Positions 9,210-17,694 of a stretch of DNA of 64,000 nt are shown here, piece by piece. The stretch is from an uncultured Cohaesibacter sp. GTDB taxonomy: Bacteria > Pseudomonadota > Alphaproteobacteria > Rhizobiales > Cohaesibacteraceae. Location: NCBI RefSeq assembly GCF_963667045.1, contig NZ_OY762934.1, forward strand, positions 3,426,501-3,490,500. Reading direction: 5' to 3'. Position 1 is the first letter of the stretch, and each line of letters opens with the position of its first letter. Below the pieces are notes generated by a model. The model saw nothing but the letters and a program-made list of their open reading frames with translations, was not told where the DNA came from and did no database searches. The translations under genes and the position numbers were made by a program.

Positions 9210-11578
9210 AGCAGGATGTGAAAAGCGCAAAGACGGTCGCCCGGGACATCTGCGGGGCTGTGCATCAGGATCACAAGCATGACTCCGCCCACAAGCATGT
9301 GACGGGGGCCGCCGACTATACCGATGACACGCTGGAACCGGTCGGCACGCTGCATGCCTATCTCGGTCTCAGCGACAAGGCTCATGCGAAGATTGTTGCC
9401 ATGGACCTTTCCGCCTGCCTTGCCGTGGACGGTGTGGTGGGCGTGCTCACCGCCGACGACATCGTCGCGCCGGGGCAAAATGACGTGAGCGCCAACCATC
9501 TTGATGACGAACCGGTTTTCCCGATCGGCAAGGTGCAGTTTCTGGGCCAGCCATTATTTGCCGTAGTCGCCCGGACACGGGCCGCCGCGCGCAAGGCCAC
9601 TGCTGCTGCCAGGATCACCTATGAGACCTTGCCAGCCCAGATCGATGTCCTTGCGGCGAAGGCGGCAGGCTATCCCAATGTTGCCAAACCGCTGAAGCTG
9701 GAGCGCGGCGATGTGAAGGCGGGTTTTGCCAGCGCTGCCCACCGGATCAAGGGGCAGATCCGTATCGGCGGACAGGATCACATGTATCTGGAAGGCCAGA
9801 TTGCCTTTGCCATCCCCGGTGAGGATGAGGACATGCTGATCCGCACCTCGACCCAGCACCCCAGCGAAGCCCAGCATATGGTTGCCCAGGTGCTCGGCAT
9901 TCCCTCCCACTCGGTCACCGTGGAAGTGCGACGGCTCGGCGGCGGGTTCGGCGGCAAGGAATCGCAGATGAGCATTTTCTGCGCCGTTGCTGCGTTGGGG
10001 GCGCGCAAGTTTGGCCGCCCGGTCAAGATCCGCCCTGATCGGGATGACGACATGACGGCCACCGGCAAGCGGCATGACTTCGTGGTTGACTATGAGGTGG
10101 GCTTTGATGACGACGGGGTTATCTGTGCCGTTGAAGGCGACTTCATGGCCCGCTGTGGTTTTGCCGCAGATTTGTCCGGCCCGGTGACGGACCGGGCGCT
10201 GTTTCATGCGGACAACGCCTATTTCTACCCCCATGTGCTGTTGCGTTCGCATCCGCTGAAGACCAACACGGTTTCCAACACGGCTTTTCGCGGCTTTGGT
10301 GGACCGCAGGGAGTGGTGGTTGCCGAAAGGATCATCGAGGAGATCGCCTTTGCCCTTGGCAAGGATCCGCTGGCGGTGCGCAAGGCCAATTTCTATGGCG
10401 GCGCGGGGCGGGACGTAACGCCCTATCATCAGCAGGTCGAGGACAATATCCTGCCGCGCCTTATCAGCGAAATGGAAGCAAGGGCCGACTATCAGGCCCG
10501 CCGAGCCGCCATTCTGGCGTTCAACGAGGAGGCCAACCGAACCGGCGGCATTCATCGCAAGGGGCTGGCGCTGACGCCGGTCAAGTTCGGGATTTCCTTC
10601 ACGGCCACTCATTTCAATCAGGCTGGCAGTCTCATTCACATCTATTCCGATGGCTCGATCCAGCTTAACCATGGCGGCACCGAGATGGGGCAGGGGCTCT
10701 ACACCAAGGTGGCGCAGGTGGTGGCTGACGCCTTTCAGGTGGATATCGAGCGGATCAAGATCATGCGCACGGCGACGGACAAGGTGCCCAACACCTCGGC
10801 TACGGCGGCATCTTCCGGCTCTGACCTCAATGGCATGGCGGCGCTTGATGCTGCCAACCAGCTCAAGGGGCGGCTTGTCGCCTTCGCGTGCGAGAAATGG
10901 GGCGTTCAGGAAGAGGCCATCACCTTCCTGCCCAACCGGGTGATGATTGGCGATGTGTCGCTGTCATTCGACGAGCTGATCAAACAGGCTTACCTCGCGC
11001 GGGTGCATCTGTCGGCGGCGGGTTTCTACAAGACGCCGAAGATCCACTGGAATCGGGACAAGGGACAGGGGCGGCCATTTTTCTATTATGCCTATGGTGC
11101 GGCGGTGTCGGAAGTCACAGTCAACCGTCTGACCGGGGACTATGTCATTGACCGGACCGACATCATTCATGACGTTGGCAAGTCGCTCAATCCGGTGCTC
11201 GACCGGGGGCAGGTGGAAGGCGCCTTCGTGCAGGGCATGGGCTGGTTGACCACCGAAGAGCTGTGGTGGGACGGGGACGGGCGGCTGCGGACGCACGCCC
11301 CATCGACCTACAAGATCCCGCTTGCCAGCGATATTCCGCGTATCTTCAACGTTGAGCTGGCTGAATGGTCCGAGAATGCCGAGCGCACGATCAAGCGCTC
11401 CAAGGCCGTTGGCGAGCCGCCCTTCATGCTGGCAATCTCGGTGTTGGAGGCGCTCTCCATGGCGGTGGCCAGCGTGGCGGACTACACGGTCTGTCCAAGG
11501 CTCGATACACCGGCAACACCCGAGCGGGTGTTGATGGCAATCGAGGCTCTGCAGGCGAAAGGGCGTTCTGATGGCTGA
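9206..11578 (+). CDS. xdhB: Xanthine dehydrogenase large subunit (molybdopterin-binding)
   Basis: Catalytic subunit carrying the molybdenum cofactor; with XdhA it converts hypoxanthine to xanthine and xanthine to urate. The 790 residues show the aldehyde oxidase/xanthine dehydrogenase a/b hammerhead at the N-terminus. The cofactor-binding signature GGGFGGKES is near residue 246 and AFRGFGGPQG near 362. The active-site glutamate region AVGEPPFMLA lies close to the C-terminus. Length matches the bacterial XdhB type. Start and stop overlap both neighbours (4 bases with xdhA, 8 with xdhC), which points to tight translational coupling in an xdhABC operon. Confidence 0.97.
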   Translation: MKQDVKSAKTVARDICGAVHQDHKHDSAHKHVTGAADYTDDTLEPVGTLHAYLGLSDKAHAKIVAMDLSACLAVDGVVGVLTADDIVAPGQNDVSANHLDDEPVFPIGKVQFLGQPLFAVVARTRAAARKATAAARITYETLPAQIDVLAAKAAGYPNVAKPLKLERGDVKAGFASAAHRIKGQIRIGGQDHMYLEGQIAFAIPGEDEDMLIRTSTQHPSEAQHMVAQVLGIPSHSVTVEVRRLGGGFGGKESQMSIFCAVAALGARKFGRPVKIRPDRDDDMTATGKRHDFVVDYEVGFDDDGVICAVEGDFMARCGFAADLSGPVTDRALFHADNAYFYPHVLLRSHPLKTNTVSNTAFRGFGGPQGVVVAERIIEEIAFALGKDPLAVRKANFYGGAGRDVTPYHQQVEDNILPRLISEMEARADYQARRAAILAFNEEANRTGGIHRKGLALTPVKFGISFTATHFNQAGSLIHIYSDGSIQLNHGGTEMGQGLYTKVAQVVADAFQVDIERIKIMRTATDKVPNTSATAASSGSDLNGMAALDAANQLKGRLVAFACEKWGVQEEAITFLPNRVMIGDVSLSFDELIKQAYLARVHLSAAGFYKTPKIHWNRDKGQGRPFFYYAYGAAVSEVTVNRLTGDYVIDRTDIIHDVGKSLNPVLDRGQVEGAFVQGMGWLTTEELWWDGDGRLRTHAPSTYKIPLASDIPRIFNVELAEWSENAERTIKRSKAVGEPPFMLAISVLEALSMAVASVADYTVCPRLDTPATPERVLMAIEALQAKGRSDG

Positions 11579-12422
11579 GGGGCTGGCGCTGTTCCTGCAA
11601 GAGGCAATGCCCGTCATCAAGGTATGCCTCAGCGACGTCAGGGGCTCCTCTCCCCGTGAGGCTGGAGCCTCGCTCTATGTGACCGAAAAGCGGATGCATG
11701 GCACCATCGGTGGCGGGCAGCTGGAATATATTGCCATTGACGAGGCCCGGCGGATGCTCAGCCGTGGCGAGGCGGAAAAGCGGTTGGCTGTGCCACTGGG
11801 GCCGGAGATCGGCCAGTGCTGCGGCGGCGCCGTGACGCTGTCCTTTGCTCTGATGGATGAAGCGCAGAAGGCCGCAGAAATCGCGGCCGAACGGAAGGCT
11901 CTGGACGCCTTGCCCCATGTCTATGTTTTCGGTGCCGGGCATGTGGGGCGGGCGCTTGCCCGGGCGCTGCATCTGCTGCCTCTCCGGCCGATCCTTGTCG
12001 ACAGCCGCGCCGAAGAGCTGGCGCTGGTCGATGTGCCGGTGGAGCAGCGCCTTTCGGCCCTGCCGGAAGCGGAGATCCGCACCGCGCCGCCTGCAAGCGT
12101 GTTTCTTATCCTGACCCACGATCACGCCCTTGATTTCCTGCTGGCGCGGGAAGCGCTGGCGCGAGTTGATGCGGCCTATGTCGGCATGATCGGCTCCAAG
12201 AGCAAGCGGGCAACCTTCAGTCATTGGCTGAAGCGCGAAGCGCCGGATCAGGCCGAGGCTCTTCTGTCTTCGCTGGTCTGCCCGATCGGTCGGCACGATC
12301 GTTTGCGCGACAAGCGCCCCGAGGTGATTGCCGCGATGGTGGCTGCCGAGCTGCTGGGCGTTGTGCTGGCGGTAGACCCTGCAGCCGCTGCACCTGCCGC
12401 GCGGGCTGACCGGATGCTCTGA
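11571..12422 (+). CDS. xdhC: XdhC, molybdenum-cofactor insertion chaperone for xanthine dehydrogenase
   Basis: Accessory protein that binds molybdopterin cofactor, promotes its sulfuration and hands it to XdhB; it is not part of the mature enzyme. The 283 residues contain the N-terminal XdhC/CoxI motif region (VRGSSPREAGASLYVTE, GTIGGGQLEY, QCCGGAV). A C-terminal Rossmann domain follows, with VFGAGHVGRALARAL near residue 120 and the family sequence YVGMIGSKSKRA near 203. It overlaps xdhB by 8 bases and is followed by a strong terminator, marking the operon end. Confidence 0.95.
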   Translation: MAEGLALFLQEAMPVIKVCLSDVRGSSPREAGASLYVTEKRMHGTIGGGQLEYIAIDEARRMLSRGEAEKRLAVPLGPEIGQCCGGAVTLSFALMDEAQKAAEIAAERKALDALPHVYVFGAGHVGRALARALHLLPLRPILVDSRAEELALVDVPVEQRLSALPEAEIRTAPPASVFLILTHDHALDFLLAREALARVDAAYVGMIGSKSKRATFSHWLKREAPDQAEALLSSLVCPIGRHDRLRDKRPEVIAAMVAAELLGVVLAVDPAAAAPAARADRML

Positions 12423-12465
12423 AGCGGCCCGTCCCCAAACTATCCATCCATGAATTTGGACAAAG

Positions 12466-12496
12466 AAAAAGCCCGGCGAGTGGTGCCGGGCTTTTT
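12466..12496. terminator. Bidirectional intrinsic terminator between xdhC and permease gene
   Basis: AAAAAGCCCGGC and GCCGGGCTTTTT form a perfect 12-bp stem around a 7-base loop, with a T-run on both strands. It lies between the convergent xdhC (plus) and permease (minus) genes and can serve both. Confidence 0.92.
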
Positions 12497-12519
12497 GTTT
12501 TCAATGGGCTAGCTAAGGA

Positions 12520-13950
12520 TCACTCGCCGGGCTGGATTTCCGGGTTGTGACCGGCCATGCCGCCGGATACTTCCTCGGTGGCCTCGGCTGCCAGCTCTTC
12601 CGGCAGGATCAGGTTGAGGACCACAGCGATCAGGGCCGAAGGCAACAGGCCGGAGGTCAGAAGGACCTTGAGCGTGCCCGGAACATACTGCAGGGCGCTC
12701 GGCTCCAGCTGCAGGCCCAGACCGACTGACAGGGAGATGGCGAAGATCACCATGTTGCGACGGTTCCAGTTGACGTCGGACAGCATTGAGATGCCGGAAG
12801 CGACGACCATGCCGAACATGACCACCACGCCACCGCCGAGCACTTCGATTGGGATGGTGCGGATGAGGCTGCCCACTTTCGGGACAAGGCCGCAGATGAT
12901 CAGGAAGATGGCACCGAAGGTGACCACATGGCGGCTCATGACGCCGGTGATGGCGACGAGCCCCACGTTCTGGGAGAAGGAGGTGTTTGGCAGGGCACCG
13001 AAGACACCGGCAATGGCCGTGCCCAGGCCGTCGGCATAGGTGGCACCGGCGATTTCCTTGTCGGTTGCCTCGCGACCTGCGCCACCCTTGGTGATGCCGG
13101 AAACGTCGCCAACGGTTTCAATGGCGGAGACGACGGCCATCAGGCAGAAGCCGATGATCGCGGCAAAGGACATTTCAAAGCCGAATTTGAATGGCATTGG
13201 CAGGGCAAAGGCCGCAGCGTTGTTCCATGAACCGGCGATGGAGGCAACCGGCAACTTGCCGATGACAATGGCGAAGATGTAACCGGCGATGAGGCCAAGC
13301 AGCACGGCGGAAATGGCCCACATGCCACGCGCATAGAATTTGAGGCCAAGGGTGACGAGGATCACCACGGCTGCGCAGGCCCAACTGGTGAGTGTGCCGA
13401 ATTCGGGCTTGCCGACCATGTGGGCACCGCCTGCCGAATACTGGATGCCGACCTTGATCAGCGCCAGACCGATCATCATCACCACAAGGCCGGTGACAAG
13501 CGGCGGCAGGGCAAAGCGAATCTTGCCGATGAACAGGCCAAGGAAGGCGTGGAACAGACCACCGATGAAAATGCCGGTGTAGAGAGCGGCCATGCCGTCA
13601 ACACCCTTGCCGGCAACCAGCGGGATCATCACCGGCAGGAAGGCAAAGCTGGTGCCCTGAACCACAGGCAATGCGGCGCCAACCGGGCCAAGCGTGATGG
13701 TCTGGAGCAAGGTTGCCACACCGGCAATCAGCATTGCCATCTGGATCATGTAGAGCAGCTCGGGGAAATCCGGGCTGTTGGAGCCGAAGCCGAAGCCTGC
13801 TGCGCCAGCGACGATAATGGCGGGTGTTACGTTGGCAATGAACATGGCCAGCACGTGCTGGATGCCCAGTGGAATGGCCTTGAGTAGTGGCGGCGTATAG
13901 TTTGGATCCCGGAGCTGCTCCGGAGTGCCGATAGAATTGTTCTTCATCAT
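12520..13950 (-). CDS. Nucleobase:cation symporter-2 family purine (urate/xanthine) permease
   Basis: Polytopic membrane protein of the NCS2 (UraA/XanQ/UacT) family that imports purine bases by proton symport. About 12-14 hydrophobic segments are visible. The family signature SQNVGLVAITGVMSR lies near residue 320 and the conserved acidic segment AIETVGDVSGIT near 264. Among purine catabolic genes, urate or xanthine is the likely substrate, but sequence alone does not settle it. The start at 13950 (MMKNN) is chosen because AGGGG lies just upstream; a TTG at 13962 would place that Shine-Dalgarno inside the gene. It is the last gene of a puuE-allA-permease operon, 47 bases after allA. Confidence 0.93.
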   Translation of the reverse strand: MMKNNSIGTPEQLRDPNYTPPLLKAIPLGIQHVLAMFIANVTPAIIVAGAAGFGFGSNSPDFPELLYMIQMAMLIAGVATLLQTITLGPVGAALPVVQGTSFAFLPVMIPLVAGKGVDGMAALYTGIFIGGLFHAFLGLFIGKIRFALPPLVTGLVVMMIGLALIKVGIQYSAGGAHMVGKPEFGTLTSWACAAVVILVTLGLKFYARGMWAISAVLLGLIAGYIFAIVIGKLPVASIAGSWNNAAAFALPMPFKFGFEMSFAAIIGFCLMAVVSAIETVGDVSGITKGGAGREATDKEIAGATYADGLGTAIAGVFGALPNTSFSQNVGLVAITGVMSRHVVTFGAIFLIICGLVPKVGSLIRTIPIEVLGGGVVVMFGMVVASGISMLSDVNWNRRNMVIFAISLSVGLGLQLEPSALQYVPGTLKVLLTSGLLPSALIAVVLNLILPEELAAEATEEVSGGMAGHNPEIQPGE

Positions 13951-13997
13951 GTTACCCCTCAACGGTTGTTGTCTTTCCTCCGGTGACTTTTTGTCTT

Positions 13998-14534
13998 TTA
14001 TTTTGTCTTGCGTGAGCTTTTGCTCTTGGGGTTGGCAACAACCCAGTAGGGTTCTTCGAACCAGTATTCTTCAAGATTGTTCGCTTCGCCAATCCGGTCA
14101 ACGACGGCAAACAGACCCGGTGCATGGAGCGGTGTCAGGACGCCGTGCCACACATTGCGGTGAAAGTTGATGCCCTGCCCCGGCCTTGTCTCAAAGGCCA
14201 GTGGCGTGCCCGGCATGCCCTCTTCATCCGGCGCAACGATGACCAGAAAGGCATGCATGCTCATGGGCAGGAAGGCCTGCGAGCCGAGCGGGTGCCGTTC
14301 GACCATGTCGAGACAATAGGGCAGGGTGCGTGGCTCGGAATCAAAGATCGAGATGCCAGCCCGTCCCGGGTCGCCATCAGCGGCGATGAAATCAAGGCTT
14401 GCCAGATCATGATAGCGACCGCAGAAGCCCTGATTGATCATTTTCGTGGGCGATCCGTCGGCTTCGAGAATGTCACCAAAGGGGGCGAAATCCTCTGCCG
14501 TCAGGGGAGCGATCAGGATCTGCTCGTCTCTCAT
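13998..14534 (-). CDS. allA: Ureidoglycolate lyase
   Basis: Cleaves (S)-ureidoglycolate to glyoxylate and urea, the last ureide step. The 178-residue cupin-fold protein shows family motifs: LTAEDFAPFGDILEADG near the N-terminus, FLPMSMHAFLVIVAP in the middle, and the active-site strand GQGINFHRNVWHGVL with conserved His and Trp. It overlaps the upstream PuuE-UraD gene by one base (TGATG), so translation is coupled. Its products explain two neighbours: urease removes urea and malate synthase G removes glyoxylate. The C-terminal tail is basic and Ser/Lys-rich. Confidence 0.95.
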   Translation of the reverse strand: MRDEQILIAPLTAEDFAPFGDILEADGSPTKMINQGFCGRYHDLASLDFIAADGDPGRAGISIFDSEPRTLPYCLDMVERHPLGSQAFLPMSMHAFLVIVAPDEEGMPGTPLAFETRPGQGINFHRNVWHGVLTPLHAPGLFAVVDRIGEANNLEEYWFEEPYWVVANPKSKSSRKTK

Positions 14535-15970
14535 CAGGCGTCTCCACTCAGAAGAGCGCTGACGCGATGGAAGGCAATGCGTTCGACCTGACCACAGGCC
14601 GTGGCAAATTCGGTCTCGCTGTCATTGTCGATGCGCAGCCGGAAGGCAGCAAGGATACCCGCCTTGTCATGATCGCGCACAGCGATGATGAACGGAAAGC
14701 CGTGCTTGTCCATGTAGGCGGTGTTGAGCGCGGTGAATTGGGCGCGTTCTTCGTCGCTCAGGATATCAAGACCGGCGCTTGCCTGCTCGGCGGTGGAATC
14801 GGCGGTCAGCGCCTTGGCTGTGGCAAGTTTGCCCGCGAGGTCCGGATGGGCCTTGAGGACAGCGAGTTTCTCGTCTTTCGAAGCGGACCGGAAGGCACGG
14901 CAGAGCGCGCTGTGCAGGCCGATCACCGTGTCATGGGCTGCGCCCAGCTCCAGTGCGTGGGCACGCTCGGCAACCCATGGGCTGTGTTCGAACACGCCGC
15001 CATAGAGCGCAACAAAGCGCTCGGCATCCATCCGGCTTGGGCGCTCGAAGCGGACCGCAGGATGGGTCGCCTGCCAATGGCGGGCAATGTCGATGCGGCG
15101 GGCGAACCAGACGTCTCCTTTGGACTGGGCATAGTCGATGAAGCGCTTGAGCGCCATGACGCGCCCCGGACGGCCAACAAGGCGGCAGTGCAGGCCGATG
15201 TTCATCATCTTGGCCGTGCCCGCTGCGCCTTCTTCATAAAGGCAGTCGAAGGTATCCTTGAGATAGGCGAAATACTGGTCGCCGGAGTTGAAGCCCTGTG
15301 CAGTGGCAAAGCGCATGTCGTTGCAGTCCAGCGTATAGGGGATCAGCAACTGGTCGCGCTCACCAGCCTCGATCCAGTAGGGCAGGTCATCGTCATAGAT
15401 ATCGGAAATATAGTCGAAGATGCCGAGCTCGGCGGCCAGCGCCACGGTGTTGGCTGAGCAGCGGCCCGTGTACCAGCCCTTCGGTTTGGCTCCGGTGACT
15501 TCTTCGTGCAGGCGAATGGCCTCGAGCATGTCGGCCTTTTCGCTTTCGGCAGTGGCGTCCTTGTATTCGATCCATTTGAGGCCGTGGCTGGCAATTTCCC
15601 AGTCTGCTTCCTGCATCGCGGCCACCTGTTCGGGGCTGCGGGCGAGGGCGCTGGCAACGCCATAGACGGTGGCCGGGATGGCCATGGAGGTGAACAGGCG
15701 ATGGAGACGCCAGAAACCGGCACGGGCCCCATACTCATAGATGGATTCCATGTTCCAGTGGCGTTGACCGGACCAGGGAGCAGCGCCGACGATCTCTGAA
15801 AGGAAGGCTTCCGATGCGGCATCCCCGTGCAGGATGCAGTTCTCGCCGCCCTCTTCATAATTGATCACAAACTGCACAGCGATCTTGGCTCCACCGGGCC
15901 AATTGGCCTTTGGCGGGGTCGGTCCGTAACCGGACATGTTTCGCAAATATCGCGTATTTTCCGTATTCAT
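14534..15970 (-). CDS. puuE: Fused allantoinase (PuuE type) and OHCU decarboxylase
   Basis: Two purine enzymes in one 478-residue chain. Residues 1 to about 305 are the cofactor-independent, polysaccharide-deacetylase-like allantoinase PuuE (RYLRNMSGYGPTPP start, NYEEGGENCILHGD, EIASHGLKW, GWYTGRCSANT), which opens allantoin to allantoate. Residues about 315-475 are 2-oxo-4-hydroxy-4-carboxy-5-ureidoimidazoline decarboxylase (UraD): FVALYGGVFEHSPWVAERA, the catalytic-helix sequence LKAHPDLAGKLA and FPFIIAVRDH. The fusion joins the steps before and after allantoin, so the product of one domain is the substrate of the other. First gene of its operon; the upstream start and spacing to allA support the limits given. 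Confidence 0.95.
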   Translation of the reverse strand: MNTENTRYLRNMSGYGPTPPKANWPGGAKIAVQFVINYEEGGENCILHGDAASEAFLSEIVGAAPWSGQRHWNMESIYEYGARAGFWRLHRLFTSMAIPATVYGVASALARSPEQVAAMQEADWEIASHGLKWIEYKDATAESEKADMLEAIRLHEEVTGAKPKGWYTGRCSANTVALAAELGIFDYISDIYDDDLPYWIEAGERDQLLIPYTLDCNDMRFATAQGFNSGDQYFAYLKDTFDCLYEEGAAGTAKMMNIGLHCRLVGRPGRVMALKRFIDYAQSKGDVWFARRIDIARHWQATHPAVRFERPSRMDAERFVALYGGVFEHSPWVAERAHALELGAAHDTVIGLHSALCRAFRSASKDEKLAVLKAHPDLAGKLATAKALTADSTAEQASAGLDILSDEERAQFTALNTAYMDKHGFPFIIAVRDHDKAGILAAFRLRIDNDSETEFATACGQVERIAFHRVSALLSGDA

Positions 15971-16153
15971 CCTGGTTCCTTGCGGCTCCCTATTCTCATT
16001 TCCTTCTATACCATTAAAATATGATCACATTTTCTTGAAATTCCGATAGCTATTTATGCATAATAAAGGAATGTCTTGAAAACGGATGCTATTATGATGC
16101 GACTCCGGGCGCTGTAGCGCAACGCGGGCACAACTCAAACGACGGTGAATTTC

Positions 16154-16507
16154 ATGAGAGGATATCTGACAACCCACGTCTTGGACACTGCGCGGGGGTG
16201 CCCGGCGGCGGGTATGGCTATTGAGCTCTATCGTCTGGACGGAGAAACACGGACCCTGCTGGCAACCAGCATGACCAATGAGGACGGCCGGACCGATGGT
16301 CCCATTCTGCCCGAAGAAGACTTTGCAACTGGGACTTACGAGCTGGTGTTTTATGCCGGTGCCTATCTCGACGAGGTCGAGGCGCTGCACAAGGAACCGC
16401 GGTTTCTCGACATCATTCCGATCCGCTTCGGCATGAACGAGGCATTGCACTATCATGTGCCGCTGCTGCTTTCCCCCTATGGCTATTCGACCTATCGGGG
16501 CAGCTGA
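16154..16507 (+). CDS. hiuH: 5-hydroxyisourate hydrolase (transthyretin-like)
   Basis: Hydrolyses 5-hydroxyisourate, the PuuD product, to OHCU, which the UraD domain then decarboxylates. The 117-residue protein has the diagnostic N-terminal [11 protein letters not shown] strand with the catalytic His, the central [10 protein letters not shown] loop, and the C-terminal tetrapeptide YRGS that separates these enzymes from true transthyretins. The ATG at 16154 is chosen over a GTG at 16145 because the protein then begins just before the conserved strand and a GGTGA lies upstream. Transcribed divergently from puuE-uraD and convergently to the LysR gene. Confidence 0.94.
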   Translation: MRGYLTTHVLDTARGCPAAGMAIELYRLDGETRTLLATSMTNEDGRTDGPILPEEDFATGTYELVFYAGAYLDEVEALHKEPRFLDIIPIRFGMNEALHYHVPLLLSPYGYSTYRGS

Positions 16508-16531
16508 CCGGGTTGGTGGGCTTTTTAGCGG

Positions 16532-17473
16532 CTATTCGCCCCTCAATTCGCCCCGCAATTGTTTGGCCTGATCGGAGAGAACGGTGCGGATGTGGCCGGA
16601 AATGAAGTCGATGAACAGGCGGATCTTGGGGTCCTGACGCCGGCGATGCGAATAAAGACAGGCCATCTGGATGGGAATCGGCGGGGTGTCGGTGAGAATC
16701 GGCACCAGTTGTCCCGTCCTCAGATACTGCAAAACCTCGAACTCAGGCTTGAGAATGATGCCGTGACCATGCAGTGCCCAATCGGTGAGAACATCGCCAT
16801 CGTCCGATTCAAACGGGCCGGAAACGGCAAACCGCTTGACGCCATCGGCGGTCTGTAGCGGCCACTGGAATTCTGGGGCACCGGGATAGCGCAGGTTGAG
16901 GCAGGCATGGTTGGGGCCGGACAGCTCCTCCCCGCTTTCCGGCTCGCCGTGGGTCTCGATGTAGGATGGAGCGGCGCAGAGCACGCGACGGCAATCGGCG
17001 ATCTTGCGGATACGCAGGTTGGAATCCTCCGGCACCCCGAGGAAGAAGGCGACATCCAGCCCTTCGGCGGCGACATCGATCTTGCGATCCGACAGGCGCA
17101 TGCGCACGTCGATCAGCGGGAATTCCTTCTTGAAATCCGGCACCGCTGGAGCCACCAGCCGTCGACCGATGCCGAGAGGCGCGGCCACATGGATGGAGCC
17201 GCGCGGTTTCAACGTGACGCTGGAGACAAGCGCCTCGGCCTCTTCGATGGTTTCCAGAACACGACAGGCGCCGGGATAGAACAGTTTGCCCTGTTCGGTC
17301 GGGGTCAGCATGCGTGTGGTGCGCTGGAACAGGCGGACGTTGAGGTGATCTTCCAGCTGCGAAATGCGGGCTGAAGCCACGGCGGGGGAGATGCGCTGGT
17401 CGCGGGCGGCGGCCGACATGGACCCCAATTCGAAGACACGGACGAAGGTTTTGATATTATCAAAATAGGACAC
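16532..17473 (-). CDS. LysR family transcriptional regulator
   Basis: A 313-residue LysR-type regulator. The N-terminal winged helix-turn-helix (about residues 3-62; FDNIKTFVRVFELGSMSAAA, SPAVASARISQLEDHL, LFQRTTRML) is followed by a substrate-binding domain of the periplasmic-protein fold (about 88-295). It is transcribed away from puuD, and the 221-base space between them holds two dyads that could be its operators. Control of puuD and perhaps the other purine genes is inferred from position. The C-terminal residues repeat (LRGELRGE), which reflects a short duplication in the DNA. The inducer is unknown; urate or a ureide is a reasonable guess. Confidence 0.92.
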   Translation of the reverse strand: MSYFDNIKTFVRVFELGSMSAAARDQRISPAVASARISQLEDHLNVRLFQRTTRMLTPTEQGKLFYPGACRVLETIEEAEALVSSVTLKPRGSIHVAAPLGIGRRLVAPAVPDFKKEFPLIDVRMRLSDRKIDVAAEGLDVAFFLGVPEDSNLRIRKIADCRRVLCAAPSYIETHGEPESGEELSGPNHACLNLRYPGAPEFQWPLQTADGVKRFAVSGPFESDDGDVLTDWALHGHGIILKPEFEVLQYLRTGQLVPILTDTPPIPIQMACLYSHRRRQDPKIRLFIDFISGHIRTVLSDQAKQLRGELRGE

Positions 17474-17540
17474 GGCATCTGTCCGTCGCTTTTTCTTGTT
17501 TTTTTTGAATCTGATCTGTCTTTTTCTTCATACCAGAAAA

Positions 17541-17561
17541 TCACTCTCTGCAATAGAGTGA
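17541..17561. promoter_or_regulatory. LysR-type operator candidate (7-7-7 dyad) in lysR-puuD region
   Basis: TCACTCT, spacer CTGCAAT, AGAGTGA is a perfect interrupted palindrome of the size bound by LysR proteins. It lies 68 bases upstream of the lysR start and 134 bases upstream of puuD, in the divergent promoter region. Confidence 0.5.
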
Positions 17562-17618
17562 ACAAAAGGCCCCGGGAAGCGTTTGCGGCAAGCATGCACA
17601 GAAAGCTTGTACTGGTGC

Positions 17619-17642
17619 GTTCCCGTCAATCTATCCGGGAAC
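17619..17642. promoter_or_regulatory. Second dyad in lysR-puuD region
   Basis: GTTCCCG (17619-17625) and CGGGAAC (17636-17642) are perfect inverted 7-mers with a 10-base spacer, 53 bases before the puuD start. It could be a second operator site or a leader hairpin. Confidence 0.4.
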
Positions 17643-17694
17643 AGTCAAAGGGGTCACCTGAGGGGGAGCAAGAGTTTGAACTTGGAGTTTCGGG

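Noticed and set aside
9554-10672. 372-codon minus-strand open frame
   Set aside because: Antisense shadow of xdhB, low-complexity His/Gly/Asp-rich translation.
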